From NCBI RefSeq assembly GCF_007018905.1, contig NZ_CP041402.1, forward strand, positions 3,956,001-4,020,000: a stretch of 64,000 bases of DNA, read 5' to 3'. The notes under the pieces were generated by a model. That model did not search any database. It saw only the letters and a list, made by a program, of their open reading frames with translations, and was not told the origin of the DNA. Of the stretch, positions 54,135 to 63,085 are shown piece by piece. Each line of letters opens with the position of its first letter. Position 1 is the first letter of the stretch. The position numbers and the translations under genes were made by a program. Source of the DNA: Tardiphaga sp. vice304 (GTDB lineage Bacteria > Pseudomonadota > Alphaproteobacteria > Rhizobiales > Xanthobacteraceae).

Positions 54135-55465
54135 TGGGCAACGTGGCAGCAACCGTGCCCACAGCCCAAGCCACGCGCGGCCCGGATGTCGCGTTCATCT
54201 TCAAGAAGGCGCTGATCTCGGCGATCGTCGCCTTGGTGCTGTTCTCGCTGATGATCGGCATCCGCACCGAGGCCGGCCCCTCCGGGCAGTTGATCTGGTG
54301 GACGCGGTTCGGCGATCTCGGCCTGATGGTCGCCGGAGTGTTCGGTGGCTCGATCGTGGTCGAGCTGCTGCGCTATTGGTGGGGGCCGGTCGAGACGATT
54401 CGCATCGTGCCTGATGGCGCGACAAGGGCGCTGGCGATCGGCCGCCGCGCCATTGTGCCGGTGCTGCTGGTGTTCACCTTGCTGGTCCCGGTGATCTTCT
54501 ACGACCAGCGCTACATTCTCGATCTCGGTATCCTGGTCCTCACTTATGTGATGCTCGGCTGGGGCCTCAATATCGTGGTCGGCCTCGCCGGCCTGCTCGA
54601 CCTCGGCTATGTCGCCTTCTACGCCGTCGGCGCCTATTCCTACGCTTTGCTGGCGACCACCTATGGCCTGTCGTTCTGGATCTGCCTGCCGCTGGCGGGC
54701 ATCCTGGCGGCGTTCTTCGGCGTGCTGCTCGGCTTTCCAGTGCTGCGGCTGCGCGGCGACTATCTCGCCATCGTCACGCTGGCCTTTGGCGAGATCATCC
54801 GCCTCGTCATCATCAACTGGCAGCATCTCACCGGCGGTCCCAACGGGATCAGCGGCATCCCGCGCCCGAGCTTCTTCGGCATCCCGCTGACGCCCGGCCC
54901 CGACGGCCTCGCCGCCCTGCTCGGCATCGCGTTCTCGCCGACGCACCGCATCGTGTTCCTGTTCTACGTCATTCTCGCGCTGGCGCTGGTGACCAACTGG
55001 GTCACGATCCGGCTGCGCCGGCTGCCGATCGGCCGTGCCTGGGAGGCGCTGCGCGAGGACGAGGTCGCCTGCCGTGCGCTGGGGATCAACACCACCACGA
55101 CCAAGCTCACCGCCTTTGCCACCGGCGCGATGTTCGCCGGCTTTGCGGGGGCGTTCTTTGCGACGCGGCAGGGCTTCATCAGCCCGGAGAGCTTTACGTT
55201 TCAGGAATCGGCCCTGGTGCTGGCGATCGTCGTGCTGGGCGGCATGGGTTCGCAGCTCGGCGTGGCGCTCGCGGCCGTGGCGCTGATCGGCGGCTTCGAA
55301 TTATTCCGCGGCCTCGACCAGTACCGCATGCTGGTGTTCGGCGTCGCGATGGTGCTGCTGATGATCTGGCGGCCGCGCGGCCTGATCGGCCACCGCGCCC
55401 CTACCATGTTTCTGCAGCAGGAAAAGGTGATCTCCGCCGAACTCGTCGAGGATGCCCGCGCATGA
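54134..55465 (+). CDS. Branched-chain amino acid-type ABC transporter permease, LivM-like
   Basis: A 443-residue LivM-family permease, longer than the usual 320-430 because of an N-terminal region with two extra hydrophobic segments. WGLNIVVGLAGLLDLGYVAFY (read in parts: LNIVVGLAGLLDLGYVAFYA at about 140) and GDYLAIVTLAFGEIIRLV (about 210) are the core motifs, and LVLAIVVLGGMGSQLGV lies near 360. The ATG at 54134 overlaps the previous stop. The last codons overlap the LivG-type gene by four bases. Confidence 0.93.
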   Translation: MGNVAATVPTAQATRGPDVAFIFKKALISAIVALVLFSLMIGIRTEAGPSGQLIWWTRFGDLGLMVAGVFGGSIVVELLRYWWGPVETIRIVPDGATRALAIGRRAIVPVLLVFTLLVPVIFYDQRYILDLGILVLTYVMLGWGLNIVVGLAGLLDLGYVAFYAVGAYSYALLATTYGLSFWICLPLAGILAAFFGVLLGFPVLRLRGDYLAIVTLAFGEIIRLVIINWQHLTGGPNGISGIPRPSFFGIPLTPGPDGLAALLGIAFSPTHRIVFLFYVILALALVTNWVTIRLRRLPIGRAWEALREDEVACRALGINTTTTKLTAFATGAMFAGFAGAFFATRQGFISPESFTFQESALVLAIVVLGGMGSQLGVALAAVALIGGFELFRGLDQYRMLVFGVAMVLLMIWRPRGLIGHRAPTMFLQQEKVISAELVEDARA

Positions 55466-56292
55466 GCCGCGACGACATCCTCCGCGTCGAGAACCTGGCG
55501 ATGCGCTTCGGCGGAATCGTCGCCGTCAAGGATCTTTCTTTCAGCGCCGAGCGCGGCAAGATCACCGCGCTGATCGGCCCGAACGGCGCCGGCAAGACCA
55601 CCGTTTTCAACTGCATCACCGGTTTCTACAAACCCTCCGCCGGCACCATGCGGCTCAACCATGCCGGCCAGGAGATGCGGCTGGAGAAGCTTAACGACTT
55701 TCGCATTTCCAAGCTGGCCAAGGTCGCACGCACCTTCCAGAACATCCGGTTGTTTCCCGGCATGACCGCGCTGGAGAACCTGATGGTGGCGCAGCACAAC
55801 GCGCTGATGAAAGCGTCCGGCTATACGTTCCTCGGCCTGTTCGGAGCGCAGTCCTACCGTGCTGCGGAGAAAGCGGCGATGGACCTGGCGCGCTACTGGC
55901 TCGACCAGATCGGCCTCTTGGCCCGCGCGGACGACGCCGCCGGCGAACTACCTTACGGCGACCAGCGCCGCCTTGAGATCGCACGCGCCATGTGTACGGA
56001 GCCGGCGCTACTCTGCCTCGACGAACCCGCTGCCGGCCTCAACGCCCGCGAAAGCGCGGCGCTGAGCGACTTGCTGCTGAGGATCCGCGCCGAGCACGGC
56101 ACCTCGATCCTCTTGATCGAGCACGACATGTCGGTGGTGATGGAAATTTCCGACCACATCGTCGTGCTGGACTACGGCGTCAAGATCGCCGACGGCACGC
56201 CGCAGCAGATCCGCGACGACCCCAAGGTGATCGCCGCCTATCTTGGCTCCGACGAGGACGAAGCCATCGCAATGATGGAGGGCGGCGCGTGA
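55462..56292 (+). CDS. ABC transporter ATPase, LivG-like
   Basis: A 276-residue ATPase that powers the branched-chain-type importer. Walker A GPNGAGKT is at about 39-46, the signature is the LivG-specific LPYGDQRRLEIARAM (about 161) and Walker B is LLCLDEPAAGLN (about 182), with the H-loop in LLIEHDMSVVMEI. The LivG-type extra strand insertion (FQNIRLFPGMTALENLMVAQ) is present. ATG overlaps the livM stop by four bases (ATGA). Confidence 0.95.
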   Translation: MSRDDILRVENLAMRFGGIVAVKDLSFSAERGKITALIGPNGAGKTTVFNCITGFYKPSAGTMRLNHAGQEMRLEKLNDFRISKLAKVARTFQNIRLFPGMTALENLMVAQHNALMKASGYTFLGLFGAQSYRAAEKAAMDLARYWLDQIGLLARADDAAGELPYGDQRRLEIARAMCTEPALLCLDEPAAGLNARESAALSDLLLRIRAEHGTSILLIEHDMSVVMEISDHIVVLDYGVKIADGTPQQIRDDPKVIAAYLGSDEDEAIAMMEGGA

Positions 56293-57023
56293 CGACCCCC
56301 ATGCTCGATATCCGCGGCCTTTACGCCTCCTACGGCAAGATCGAAGCCTTGCGCGGCATCGATCTCACAATTGCCAAGGGCGAGATCGTGGCGCTGATCG
56401 GCGCCAACGGTGCTGGCAAGTCGACCCTGATGATGACCATCTTCGGCCGGCCGCGCGCCCGCGCCGGCACCATCGAAGTGGACGGCCATGATATCACCGG
56501 CCTGCCGACCCATGAGATCGCGCGAATGCGTATCGCGCAGTCGCCGGAAGGGCGCCGCATCTTCCCGCGCATGAGCGTGGCGGAAAACCTGCAGATGGGC
56601 GCCGACGTCATCGAGGGCAGCCCGGCGGAGCGCGCCGAAAGCCTGGAGAAAGTGCTGACGCTGTTTCCGCGGCTCAAGGAACGCCTGTTCCAGCGCGGCG
56701 GCACACTCTCCGGCGGCGAACAGCAGATGCTGGCGATCGGCCGCGCGCTGATGAGCCGGCCCCGCCTGCTGCTGCTGGATGAGCCCTCGCTCGGGCTGGC
56801 GCCCTTGATCGCCAAACAGATTTTCGAGGCGATCCGCGTGCTCAACAAGACCGGCGATCTGACGGTGCTGATCGTCGAGCAGAACGCCAACCATGCGCTG
56901 CGCCTGGCGCATCGCGGCTACGTCATGGTCAACGGACTGATTACCTTGTCAGGCACCGGCGCCGAATTGCTGCAGGCGCCGGAAATCCGCTCGGCCTATC
57001 TCGAAGGCGGGCGGAAGGCCTGA
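56289..57023 (+). CDS. ABC transporter ATPase, LivF-like
   Basis: A 244-residue second ATPase of the importer. Walker A GANGAGKS is at about 37-44, the signature LSGGEQQMLAIGRALM at about 140, and Walker B LLLLDEPSLGLAPLI at about 158, the SLGLAP being a LivF hallmark. The start is a GTG at 56289 overlapping the livG stop by four bases; a longer open frame runs antisense to nothing but has non-family sequence upstream. It pairs with the LivG ATPase on the LivH/LivM channel. Confidence 0.95.
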   Translation: MTTPMLDIRGLYASYGKIEALRGIDLTIAKGEIVALIGANGAGKSTLMMTIFGRPRARAGTIEVDGHDITGLPTHEIARMRIAQSPEGRRIFPRMSVAENLQMGADVIEGSPAERAESLEKVLTLFPRLKERLFQRGGTLSGGEQQMLAIGRALMSRPRLLLLDEPSLGLAPLIAKQIFEAIRVLNKTGDLTVLIVEQNANHALRLAHRGYVMVNGLITLSGTGAELLQAPEIRSAYLEGGRKA

Positions 57024-57155
57024 TCCGCCTTTGTTACGAAATGCGCGGCCAAGCGCCGCACTATACGAACTTTGCCGATGACACACCCGCGAATTCAGCG
57101 GACAATACCAGCGCAATTGCCCCGGCCCCGGCCGACCCACCTCGCGAGGATCATC

Positions 57156-58283
57156 ATGAAACCCATCAAGCTCCTTGGCCTGGCCTTCGCCGCCTCATTA
57201 CTTTCAACAGCGCTGCTATCGCAGGGCGCTTTCGCGCAGGCCATCAACGTCGCCGTCGCCGGCCCGATGACCGGCGGCGAATCCGCCTTCGGCCGGCAGA
57301 TGAAGAACGGCGCCGAACAGGCCGTGGTCGATCTCAACGCCGCCGGCGGCGTGCTCGGCAAGAAGCTGGCTCTGCAGGTCTCCGACGATGCCTGCGATCC
57401 CAAGCAGGCGCGCTCGGTGGCCGAAAAGATCGCCTCGGGCGGCGTGCCATTCGTCGCCGGACATTTCTGCTCGTCGTCCTCGATCCCAGCCTCGGAAGCC
57501 TATGCCGACGGCAACGTGTTGCAGATCACGCCGGCCTCGACCAACCCGCTGTTCACCGAGCGCAAGCTGTGGAATGTGCTGCGCGTCTGCGGCCGCGACG
57601 ACCAGCAGGGCTTGATTGCCGCCGACTACATCGCCAAGAATTTCGCCGGCAAGAACGTTGCGATCCTCAACGACAAGACCACCTACGGCAAGGGTCTCGC
57701 CGACGAGACCAAGAAGGCGCTCAACAAGGCCGGCGTCACCGAGAAGATGTTCGAGAGCTACAACAAGGGCGACAAGGATTTCAATTCGATCGTCTCGCGC
57801 CTGAAGCGCGACAATATCGATCTGGTCTATATCGGCGGCTACCATCAGGAAGCAGGCCTGATCCTGCGCCAGATGCGCGACCAGGGCCTCAAGACCGCGA
57901 TGATGGCCGGCGACGCCATGAACGACAAGGAATTTGCCTCGATCACCGGCCCGGCCGCCGAAGGCACGCTGTTCACCTTCGGCCCCGACCCCCGCAACAA
58001 GCCGACCGCCAAAGCGATCGTCGAGAAGTTCAAGGCCAAGAACATCGATCCCGAAGGCTACACGATGTACACCTACGCCGCGTTCCAGGTGTGGTCGCAG
58101 GCGGTCGCCAAGGTCGGCTCGACGGACCCGAAGAAGGTCGTCGATGCGATCAAGGCCGGCGAGTGGGACACCGTACTCGGCAAGATGGCCTTCGACGCCA
58201 AGGGCGACATCAAGGCGATCGACTACGTCGTCTACAAATGGGACGCCAAGGGCAACTACGCCGAGATCGGCGCGAAGATGTAA
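57156..58283 (+). CDS. Branched-chain amino acid-type ABC transporter substrate-binding protein, LivK-like
   Basis: A 375-residue periplasmic receptor of the LivJ/LivK type. The signal peptide is MKPIKLLGLAFAASLLSTAL then LSQGAFAQ, and mature motifs INVAVAGPMTGGESAFGRQM (about 31-50), DACDPKQARSVAEKI and FFVAGHFCSSSSIPAS-like VPFVAGHFCSSSSIP (about 100) follow. It delivers the ligand to the LivHMGF complex. The ATG at 57156 is chosen for the signal peptide; the frame opens at 57072. Placing the receptor last in the operon is normal. Confidence 0.94.
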   Translation: MKPIKLLGLAFAASLLSTALLSQGAFAQAINVAVAGPMTGGESAFGRQMKNGAEQAVVDLNAAGGVLGKKLALQVSDDACDPKQARSVAEKIASGGVPFVAGHFCSSSSIPASEAYADGNVLQITPASTNPLFTERKLWNVLRVCGRDDQQGLIAADYIAKNFAGKNVAILNDKTTYGKGLADETKKALNKAGVTEKMFESYNKGDKDFNSIVSRLKRDNIDLVYIGGYHQEAGLILRQMRDQGLKTAMMAGDAMNDKEFASITGPAAEGTLFTFGPDPRNKPTAKAIVEKFKAKNIDPEGYTMYTYAAFQVWSQAVAKVGSTDPKKVVDAIKAGEWDTVLGKMAFDAKGDIKAIDYVVYKWDAKGNYAEIGAKM

Positions 58284-58312
58284 GGTAATAGCACCGCGCG
58301 CTGTACTTCTTC

Positions 58313-58444
58313 CTTCTCCCCTTGTGGGAGAAGGTGGCGCCGACGCAGTCGGAGTCGGATGAGGGGTTATAGCGTGCGGAGCTTGCGGCACCCCTCACCC
58401 GTCCGCGCTTCGCGCGGCCACCCTCTCCCACAAGGGGAGAGGGA
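58313..58444. repeat. Family B-type palindromic intergenic repeat, copy 4
   Basis: Outer arms cttctccccttgtgggagaag and ccctctcccacaaggggagag; inner arms gatgaggggt and acccctcaccc. It lies after the livK-like gene and before the convergent catabolic cluster, and could act as a two-way terminator. Confidence 0.83.
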
Positions 58445-58456
58445 AGTAAGAAAGAA

Positions 58457-59320
58457 CTACACCACGCTCTTGTGCCGTTCGATGCAGGTGGCCAGCACCT
58501 CGTCGATCGGTCTTTCCCACCAATCGTGCGAGAAGATCTCGATCTCCGAATAGCCGGCAAAGCCCTCCGCTTCCACAGCGGCGCGCACCGATCTGATATC
58601 GATGACGCCGTCGCCCATCATGCCGCGGTCGTTCAGGATATCCGTGGTCGGCACCAGCCAATCGCAGACGTGGAACGCCAGCAGGCGGTCCCGGCCAGCG
58701 CGGGCGATCTGCGGCAGCAGCTGCGGGTCCCACCAGATGTGATAGACGTCGAGCGCCACACCGAGCATGCCGGTGCGGTTCGGATCGAGCCGGTCGCAGA
58801 TGTCGAGCGCCTGCTCGGTGGTGTTCACGCAAGCGCGGTCCGCTGCATAGGCCGGATGCAGCGGCTCGATCGCCAGCGGCATTTTCGCTTGCTTTGCATA
58901 TTCCATCATCTCGGCAATGCCGTCATCGACCTGCGCCCGCGCATTGATGATGTCCTTCGACGGCGCGCTTCCCGGCCGCGAATATTGCGGCAGGCCGCCG
59001 ACCACCAGCACGATGCAGGGCGCACCCAGCGCCACCGCCTCGTCGACGCAGCGGCGGTTATCGTCGCGGATCTCGGCATGGCGCGAGGCATCGCCGACAA
59101 ACATCCCTCCGCGGCAATAGCCGGACAGTTCGAGGTCATTGTCGCGGACCGCCTTAACGGCATTGTCGAGCCCGACGGTCGCGACCTGGTCGCGCCACGG
59201 ACTGACGCCGCGGATGCCGTGCTTCGCGCAAGCCTGCGCGATCGCCACGAAGTCGCCCTGCTTGCGTACCGTCGCCGTGTTCAGCGACAGCCAGCGATGA
59301 TCCCCCGAGAAATCGCGCAT
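58457..59320 (-). CDS. Sugar phosphate isomerase/epimerase family protein (TIM barrel)
   Basis: A 287-residue xylose-isomerase-like TIM barrel, typical of enzymes that isomerise or epimerise keto-sugars and inosose derivatives. Probable metal ligands lie in LAIEPLHPAYAADRACVNTT (Glu, about 149), GVALDVYHIWWDPQ (Asp and His, about 182), LAFHVCDWLVP (His) and YSEIEIFSHDWW (Glu). The start is ATG 59320, overlapping the stop region of the upstream DUF993 gene by one base. It is the last gene of a five-gene catabolic operon. Confidence 0.88.
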   Translation of the reverse strand: MRDFSGDHRWLSLNTATVRKQGDFVAIAQACAKHGIRGVSPWRDQVATVGLDNAVKAVRDNDLELSGYCRGGMFVGDASRHAEIRDDNRRCVDEAVALGAPCIVLVVGGLPQYSRPGSAPSKDIINARAQVDDGIAEMMEYAKQAKMPLAIEPLHPAYAADRACVNTTEQALDICDRLDPNRTGMLGVALDVYHIWWDPQLLPQIARAGRDRLLAFHVCDWLVPTTDILNDRGMMGDGVIDIRSVRAAVEAEGFAGYSEIEIFSHDWWERPIDEVLATCIERHKSVV

Positions 59321-60510
59321 CAGGCCTCGACCCCGCGCACCGAAAGAATCGCCTTCATGCGCTGCGTCGCCTGTTCGGGGTTCGCCAACAAACCGGCTCG
59401 ATCGGCCAGCCGGAACAATTCGGCCAGATGCAGCGTCGAGCGCGTGCTCTCCTGCCCGCCGATCATGGTGAAGTGGTCCTGGTGGCCGTTGAGATAGGCC
59501 ATGAACACGATGCCGGTCTTGTAGAACCGCGTCGGCGCCTTGAAGATGTGGCGCGACAGCGGCACCGTGGGTCCGAGCACGTCATGAAAGCCCTTCTCGT
59601 CGCCGGCCGCGAGCCGCGACAGCGCGTAGGACGCCGCAGGCGCGATGGCATCAAAAATGCCGAGCAGCGCGTGCGAAAAGCCCTTGTCGTCGCCGGCGAT
59701 CAGTTCGGCGTAGTTGAAGTCGTCGCCGGTATACATCTTCACTTCCGGCTTGAGCCGGCGCCGCATGTCGATTTCGCGCTGCGCATCGAGCAGCGAGACT
59801 TTCACGCCATCGACCTTGGCGGCGTTGCGGTTGATGACGTCGACCGCGATGTCCATCGCCTCAATGAGGCTGGTCGTGCCCCAGTAATTCGCCAGCGCCG
59901 GATCGAACATGTCGCCGAGCCAATGGATGATCACCGGCTGGCTGCAATGCGACAGCACGCGGTCGTACACTTTGCCATAGTCCTCGGCGCTCTTGCCGAG
60001 CTTGGCCAGCGCGCGCGACGCCATCAGGATGATGCGGCCGCCGGCCTTCTCGATCGCCGCGATCTGCTCTTCATAGGCGTGGATCACGTCGTCCAGTGTT
60101 TTGGCATCTTCTACCGCGAGATGGTCGGTCCCCGCCCCGGAGAATACCAGCGCATTGCGCGGCTTCGCGGCCGCCACCGAGCGCTGGATCAGTTCGAGCG
60201 AGGTCGGCCAGTCCATGCCCATGCCGCGTTGCGCAGTGTCCATCGCCTCGGCAACGCCGAGACCGAGGTCCCAGACGTGTTCGCGAAACGCGATGGTGCG
60301 GTCCCAGTCGATCTTGCCGGACACCCAGGGATCGCACTCCGCGAGCGGATCGGCGACCACATGGGCGGCCGAGAACGCGATGCGATTCAGCGAGCCCTCG
60401 AGCTTGGACGGGAATGCCCGCGAGGCAGCAAGCCTATAGGTCTCGATCGAACGATCGGCCTTCGGCAGTTTCAGCGACAAGGTAGACATCGGTTGGACTG
60501 GCTTGTTCAT
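59320..60510 (-). CDS. DUF993 dihydrodipicolinate synthase-like protein
   Basis: A 396-residue protein of the DUF993 family, distantly related to the dihydrodipicolinate synthase/N-acetylneuraminate lyase TIM barrel (Schiff-base aldolases). VIIHWLGDMFDPALANYWG (about 193) and VKMYTGDDFNYAELIAGDD (about 260) are conserved-looking; a catalytic Lys on strand 6 is not certain by eye. It probably cleaves or forms a carbon-carbon bond in sugar-acid breakdown. The gene lies 10 bases from the oxidoreductase gene and overlaps the downstream isomerase gene. Confidence 0.85.
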   Translation of the reverse strand: MNKPVQPMSTLSLKLPKADRSIETYRLAASRAFPSKLEGSLNRIAFSAAHVVADPLAECDPWVSGKIDWDRTIAFREHVWDLGLGVAEAMDTAQRGMGMDWPTSLELIQRSVAAAKPRNALVFSGAGTDHLAVEDAKTLDDVIHAYEEQIAAIEKAGGRIILMASRALAKLGKSAEDYGKVYDRVLSHCSQPVIIHWLGDMFDPALANYWGTTSLIEAMDIAVDVINRNAAKVDGVKVSLLDAQREIDMRRRLKPEVKMYTGDDFNYAELIAGDDKGFSHALLGIFDAIAPAASYALSRLAAGDEKGFHDVLGPTVPLSRHIFKAPTRFYKTGIVFMAYLNGHQDHFTMIGGQESTRSTLHLAELFRLADRAGLLANPEQATQRMKAILSVRGVEA

Positions 60511-60519
60511 GGCGTAACC

Positions 60520-61671
60520 TCAGACCGAGAGCTTGGGCACATCGACCCAGCGGCGTTCTTTCCAGCTTTCCAGCGCGCATTCGACGAGCTGCACGCCCTT
60601 GGCGCCTTCCAGCAGCGTATACTTGTACGGCGCATCCTCGCAGACGTGGCGGATGAACATCTCCCACTGTTCCTTGAAGCCGTTGTCGTAGACGGCGTTG
60701 TCCGGCACCTTCTGCCAGTCGGCGTAGAAATCGTGGGTGCGCTTCTCGTCGGGATTCCACACCGGCCGCGGCGTCGCCTGGCGGGCCTGGATCATGCATT
60801 CGGTGAGGCCAGCGACCGCCGAACCATGCGTGCCGTCGACCTGGAAGGTGACGAGATCGTCGCGATAGACGCGCGTCGCCCACGACATGTTCATATGCGC
60901 GATGACGCCGTCCTTCAGCTTGAAGGTGGCGTAGGCGGAGTCGTCAGCCGTGGCCTTGTACTTCTTGCCCTGCTCGTCCCAGCGCGCCGGAATGTCGGTG
61001 GTGCCGAGACAGGTCAGGCTCTCGACCTCGCCGAACAGATTGTCGAGCACGTAGCGCCAGTGGCAGACCATGTCCAAAATCATGCCGCCGCCGTCTTCGG
61101 CGCGGTAGTTCCACGAGGGGCGCTGCGCTTCCTGCCAGTCGCCCTCAAACACCCAGTAGCCGAACTCGCCACGCACCGAGAGCATCTTGCCGAAGAAGCC
61201 CGAGTCGCGCAGCATCGCCAGCTTCTTCAGGCCGGGCAGGAACAGCTTGTCCTGCACGGTGCCGTGCTTGAGCCCCTTGGCATTGGCCTTCTGGATCACG
61301 TCGAGCGCCGCCGCGAGATTGGTCGCAATCGGCTTCTCGCAATAGATGTGCTTGCCGGCGGCAATCGCCTTGTTGAGCTGGCCGGGCCGCGCCTGCGTCG
61401 TCGCGGCGTCGAAGAAGATGGTGTCATCCTTGTTCTCCAGCGCCTTGTCGAGATCGGTGGTCCAGCGATCGATGCCGTACTTCTTCGCGAGGCCCTCGAT
61501 CTTCTCAGCGTTGCGGCCGACCAGGATCGGATCCGGCATCATGCGGTCGCCATTCTTGAGGGTCACGCCGCCCTGCGCGCGGATCGCGACGATCGAGCGC
61601 ACCAGATGCTGGTTGAGGCCCATGCGGCCGGTGACGCCGTTCATGATGATGCCGAGACGGTGGACAGCCAT
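60520..61671 (-). CDS. Gfo/Idh/MocA family oxidoreductase
   Basis: A 383-residue NAD(P)-dependent dehydrogenase of the glucose-fructose oxidoreductase/inositol dehydrogenase family. The Rossmann start HRLGIIMNGVTGRMGLNQHL has an unusual GxxGxxG spacing, and HIYCEKPIATNLAAALDVI (about 118) carries the EKP hallmark with the catalytic Lys. RAEDGGGMILDMVCHWRYVL (about 195-214) has the conserved Asp-His. It likely oxidises a hydroxyl of a sugar or cyclitol. The gene is 2 bases from the enolase-type gene and 10 from DUF993. Confidence 0.9.
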   Translation of the reverse strand: MAVHRLGIIMNGVTGRMGLNQHLVRSIVAIRAQGGVTLKNGDRMMPDPILVGRNAEKIEGLAKKYGIDRWTTDLDKALENKDDTIFFDAATTQARPGQLNKAIAAGKHIYCEKPIATNLAAALDVIQKANAKGLKHGTVQDKLFLPGLKKLAMLRDSGFFGKMLSVRGEFGYWVFEGDWQEAQRPSWNYRAEDGGGMILDMVCHWRYVLDNLFGEVESLTCLGTTDIPARWDEQGKKYKATADDSAYATFKLKDGVIAHMNMSWATRVYRDDLVTFQVDGTHGSAVAGLTECMIQARQATPRPVWNPDEKRTHDFYADWQKVPDNAVYDNGFKEQWEMFIRHVCEDAPYKYTLLEGAKGVQLVECALESWKERRWVDVPKLSV

Positions 61672-61673
61672 AG

Positions 61674-63074
61674 TCAGTTCTCCAGGAGCATTTTGGTAGT
61701 CGGACGCGCAAGCGGCGACAGCGCCGCCCAGTCCGGATGGGCGCCGGATGCGAATCCGGCAGAGGTCAGCGATCCCGTCAGGAGATCGCCGTCGTGAATG
61801 CGAAGCCGGATGACATCGCCATCGCGGCGATAGAGGTCGGGATGGGCTTCGAGGAATGCTTCAGCTTCCGCGACGGGCGCCGTGCCAAACCCATCGACGT
61901 AATGATGGCCGTTGCGCTCGGCATGGGTCACGCCGATCAGCGCGCCCAGTGCGAGATCCTGCTGCACGCCGAGCCCGGCTTGGCAGGTCAGATCCTCGCC
62001 GGTGATGAAGTAGGCGTTGCCGCCTTCGCTCCACTTCGCCGCGCGCGCGGCATTGACGATCGACTTGTAGAACCCCTTGCAGGATTTTGACGAGATGCCG
62101 CGATAGCCGAGCGCCTTCGCGGCCGGAAATGCATCCCAGCTATCGTCGGCCTCGTCGATGATGAAGTTGCGCTTAGACAACGCGCCGAGCGGCGACGCCC
62201 GCGTGATATCGCGCGGCATCGGTTGCTCGATATAGAGCAGCTTTGACGCGATCGGCTTCAGTGCCGCGTCATGGTCGAGGCGATCGACCAGCGCACCGAG
62301 CGCGCTGAGGTCCGCATATTGCTCATTGGCGTCGAGCGACAGCTTGTAGTCGTAGGGCAGCGTAGCGAGCGCGTTCCCGATCTTCGTCAGCCGTGCGGCG
62401 TCGGCTTCGGGATCGCCGTTCATCTTCAGCTTGAAATAGCGCGCGCCGCTGTTTTCATTTGCGTCGGCGACACCACCCTGACCGTCGATGGCGTCGTCGA
62501 GACCGACCGTGTGGCGCAGCGCGACGCGCCCCAGCGGCGTGCGGCCGGCGAGGAACGCCGTGACGTCATCGCTTGCGACATCCGGCGCCAGCCGAGCGTC
62601 AAGGCCGGCGACATTGGCCGCCATGCCGTCGAAGAAATTCAGATCCAGCGCGCGCAGCAGCGCATCGCAGATCGCCTTGTCGATTTCGGCAGGACCGAAG
62701 GCGGCGGCGAGCGGCGGAATGTCGGCCTCGGCGCAGGCCTTGAGCTGGTCGCCTATGCAGGCCGCGTGAAAGTCGAACGCAGTGTGAAACCCGGTGTGAG
62801 CCAAATACAAATCGCGGGCGATTGCCAGCGACCGCCGGAGCTCATCGACGGTGTCGGCGATCGCCAGATGCGGGCGCTTGTCGAACCACTTTGGCACCAT
62901 CAGCTCGGCGCTGGCGCCGGTGAAGACACCTTTTCCTTCCAGCTCGATGACGACGCACACAAAGGCCTGCGGCGCGGCATTGACCGTCACCGCGCCAAAA
63001 CGAAACGGCCGCACGAACGCAACCGGGCGTTCATACAGCGCGATCTCGCGCAAGGCGATGCGGGGAGCGGTCAT
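61674..63074 (-). CDS. Enolase-superfamily protein (mandelate racemase-like), probable sugar-acid dehydratase
   Basis: A 466-residue protein with an enolase-superfamily pattern. YFKLKMNGDPEADAARLTKI (about 215) supplies the KxK general base, YKLSLDANEQYADL the first metal Asp, LYIEQPMPRDI the Glu, NFIIDEADDSWDAFPAAKAL the Asp-Glu, and GISSKSCKGFYKSIVN the second Lys. These motifs place it near mandelate racemase/muconate lactonising enzymes, with dehydration of a sugar acid most likely. The start is ATG 63074; the much longer open frame continues into the ATPase gene antisense-free but is not real. It follows the ATPase gene by 11 bases. Confidence 0.85.
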   Translation of the reverse strand: MTAPRIALREIALYERPVAFVRPFRFGAVTVNAAPQAFVCVVIELEGKGVFTGASAELMVPKWFDKRPHLAIADTVDELRRSLAIARDLYLAHTGFHTAFDFHAACIGDQLKACAEADIPPLAAAFGPAEIDKAICDALLRALDLNFFDGMAANVAGLDARLAPDVASDDVTAFLAGRTPLGRVALRHTVGLDDAIDGQGGVADANENSGARYFKLKMNGDPEADAARLTKIGNALATLPYDYKLSLDANEQYADLSALGALVDRLDHDAALKPIASKLLYIEQPMPRDITRASPLGALSKRNFIIDEADDSWDAFPAAKALGYRGISSKSCKGFYKSIVNAARAAKWSEGGNAYFITGEDLTCQAGLGVQQDLALGALIGVTHAERNGHHYVDGFGTAPVAEAEAFLEAHPDLYRRDGDVIRLRIHDGDLLTGSLTSAGFASGAHPDWAALSPLARPTTKMLLEN

Positions 63075-63085
63075 CTTGAGCAGCC

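Noticed and set aside
57041..58288. A 415-residue open frame overlapping the livK-like gene
   Set aside because: Shifted frame with Arg/Asp-rich sequence; the true frame has a signal peptide and LivK motifs.
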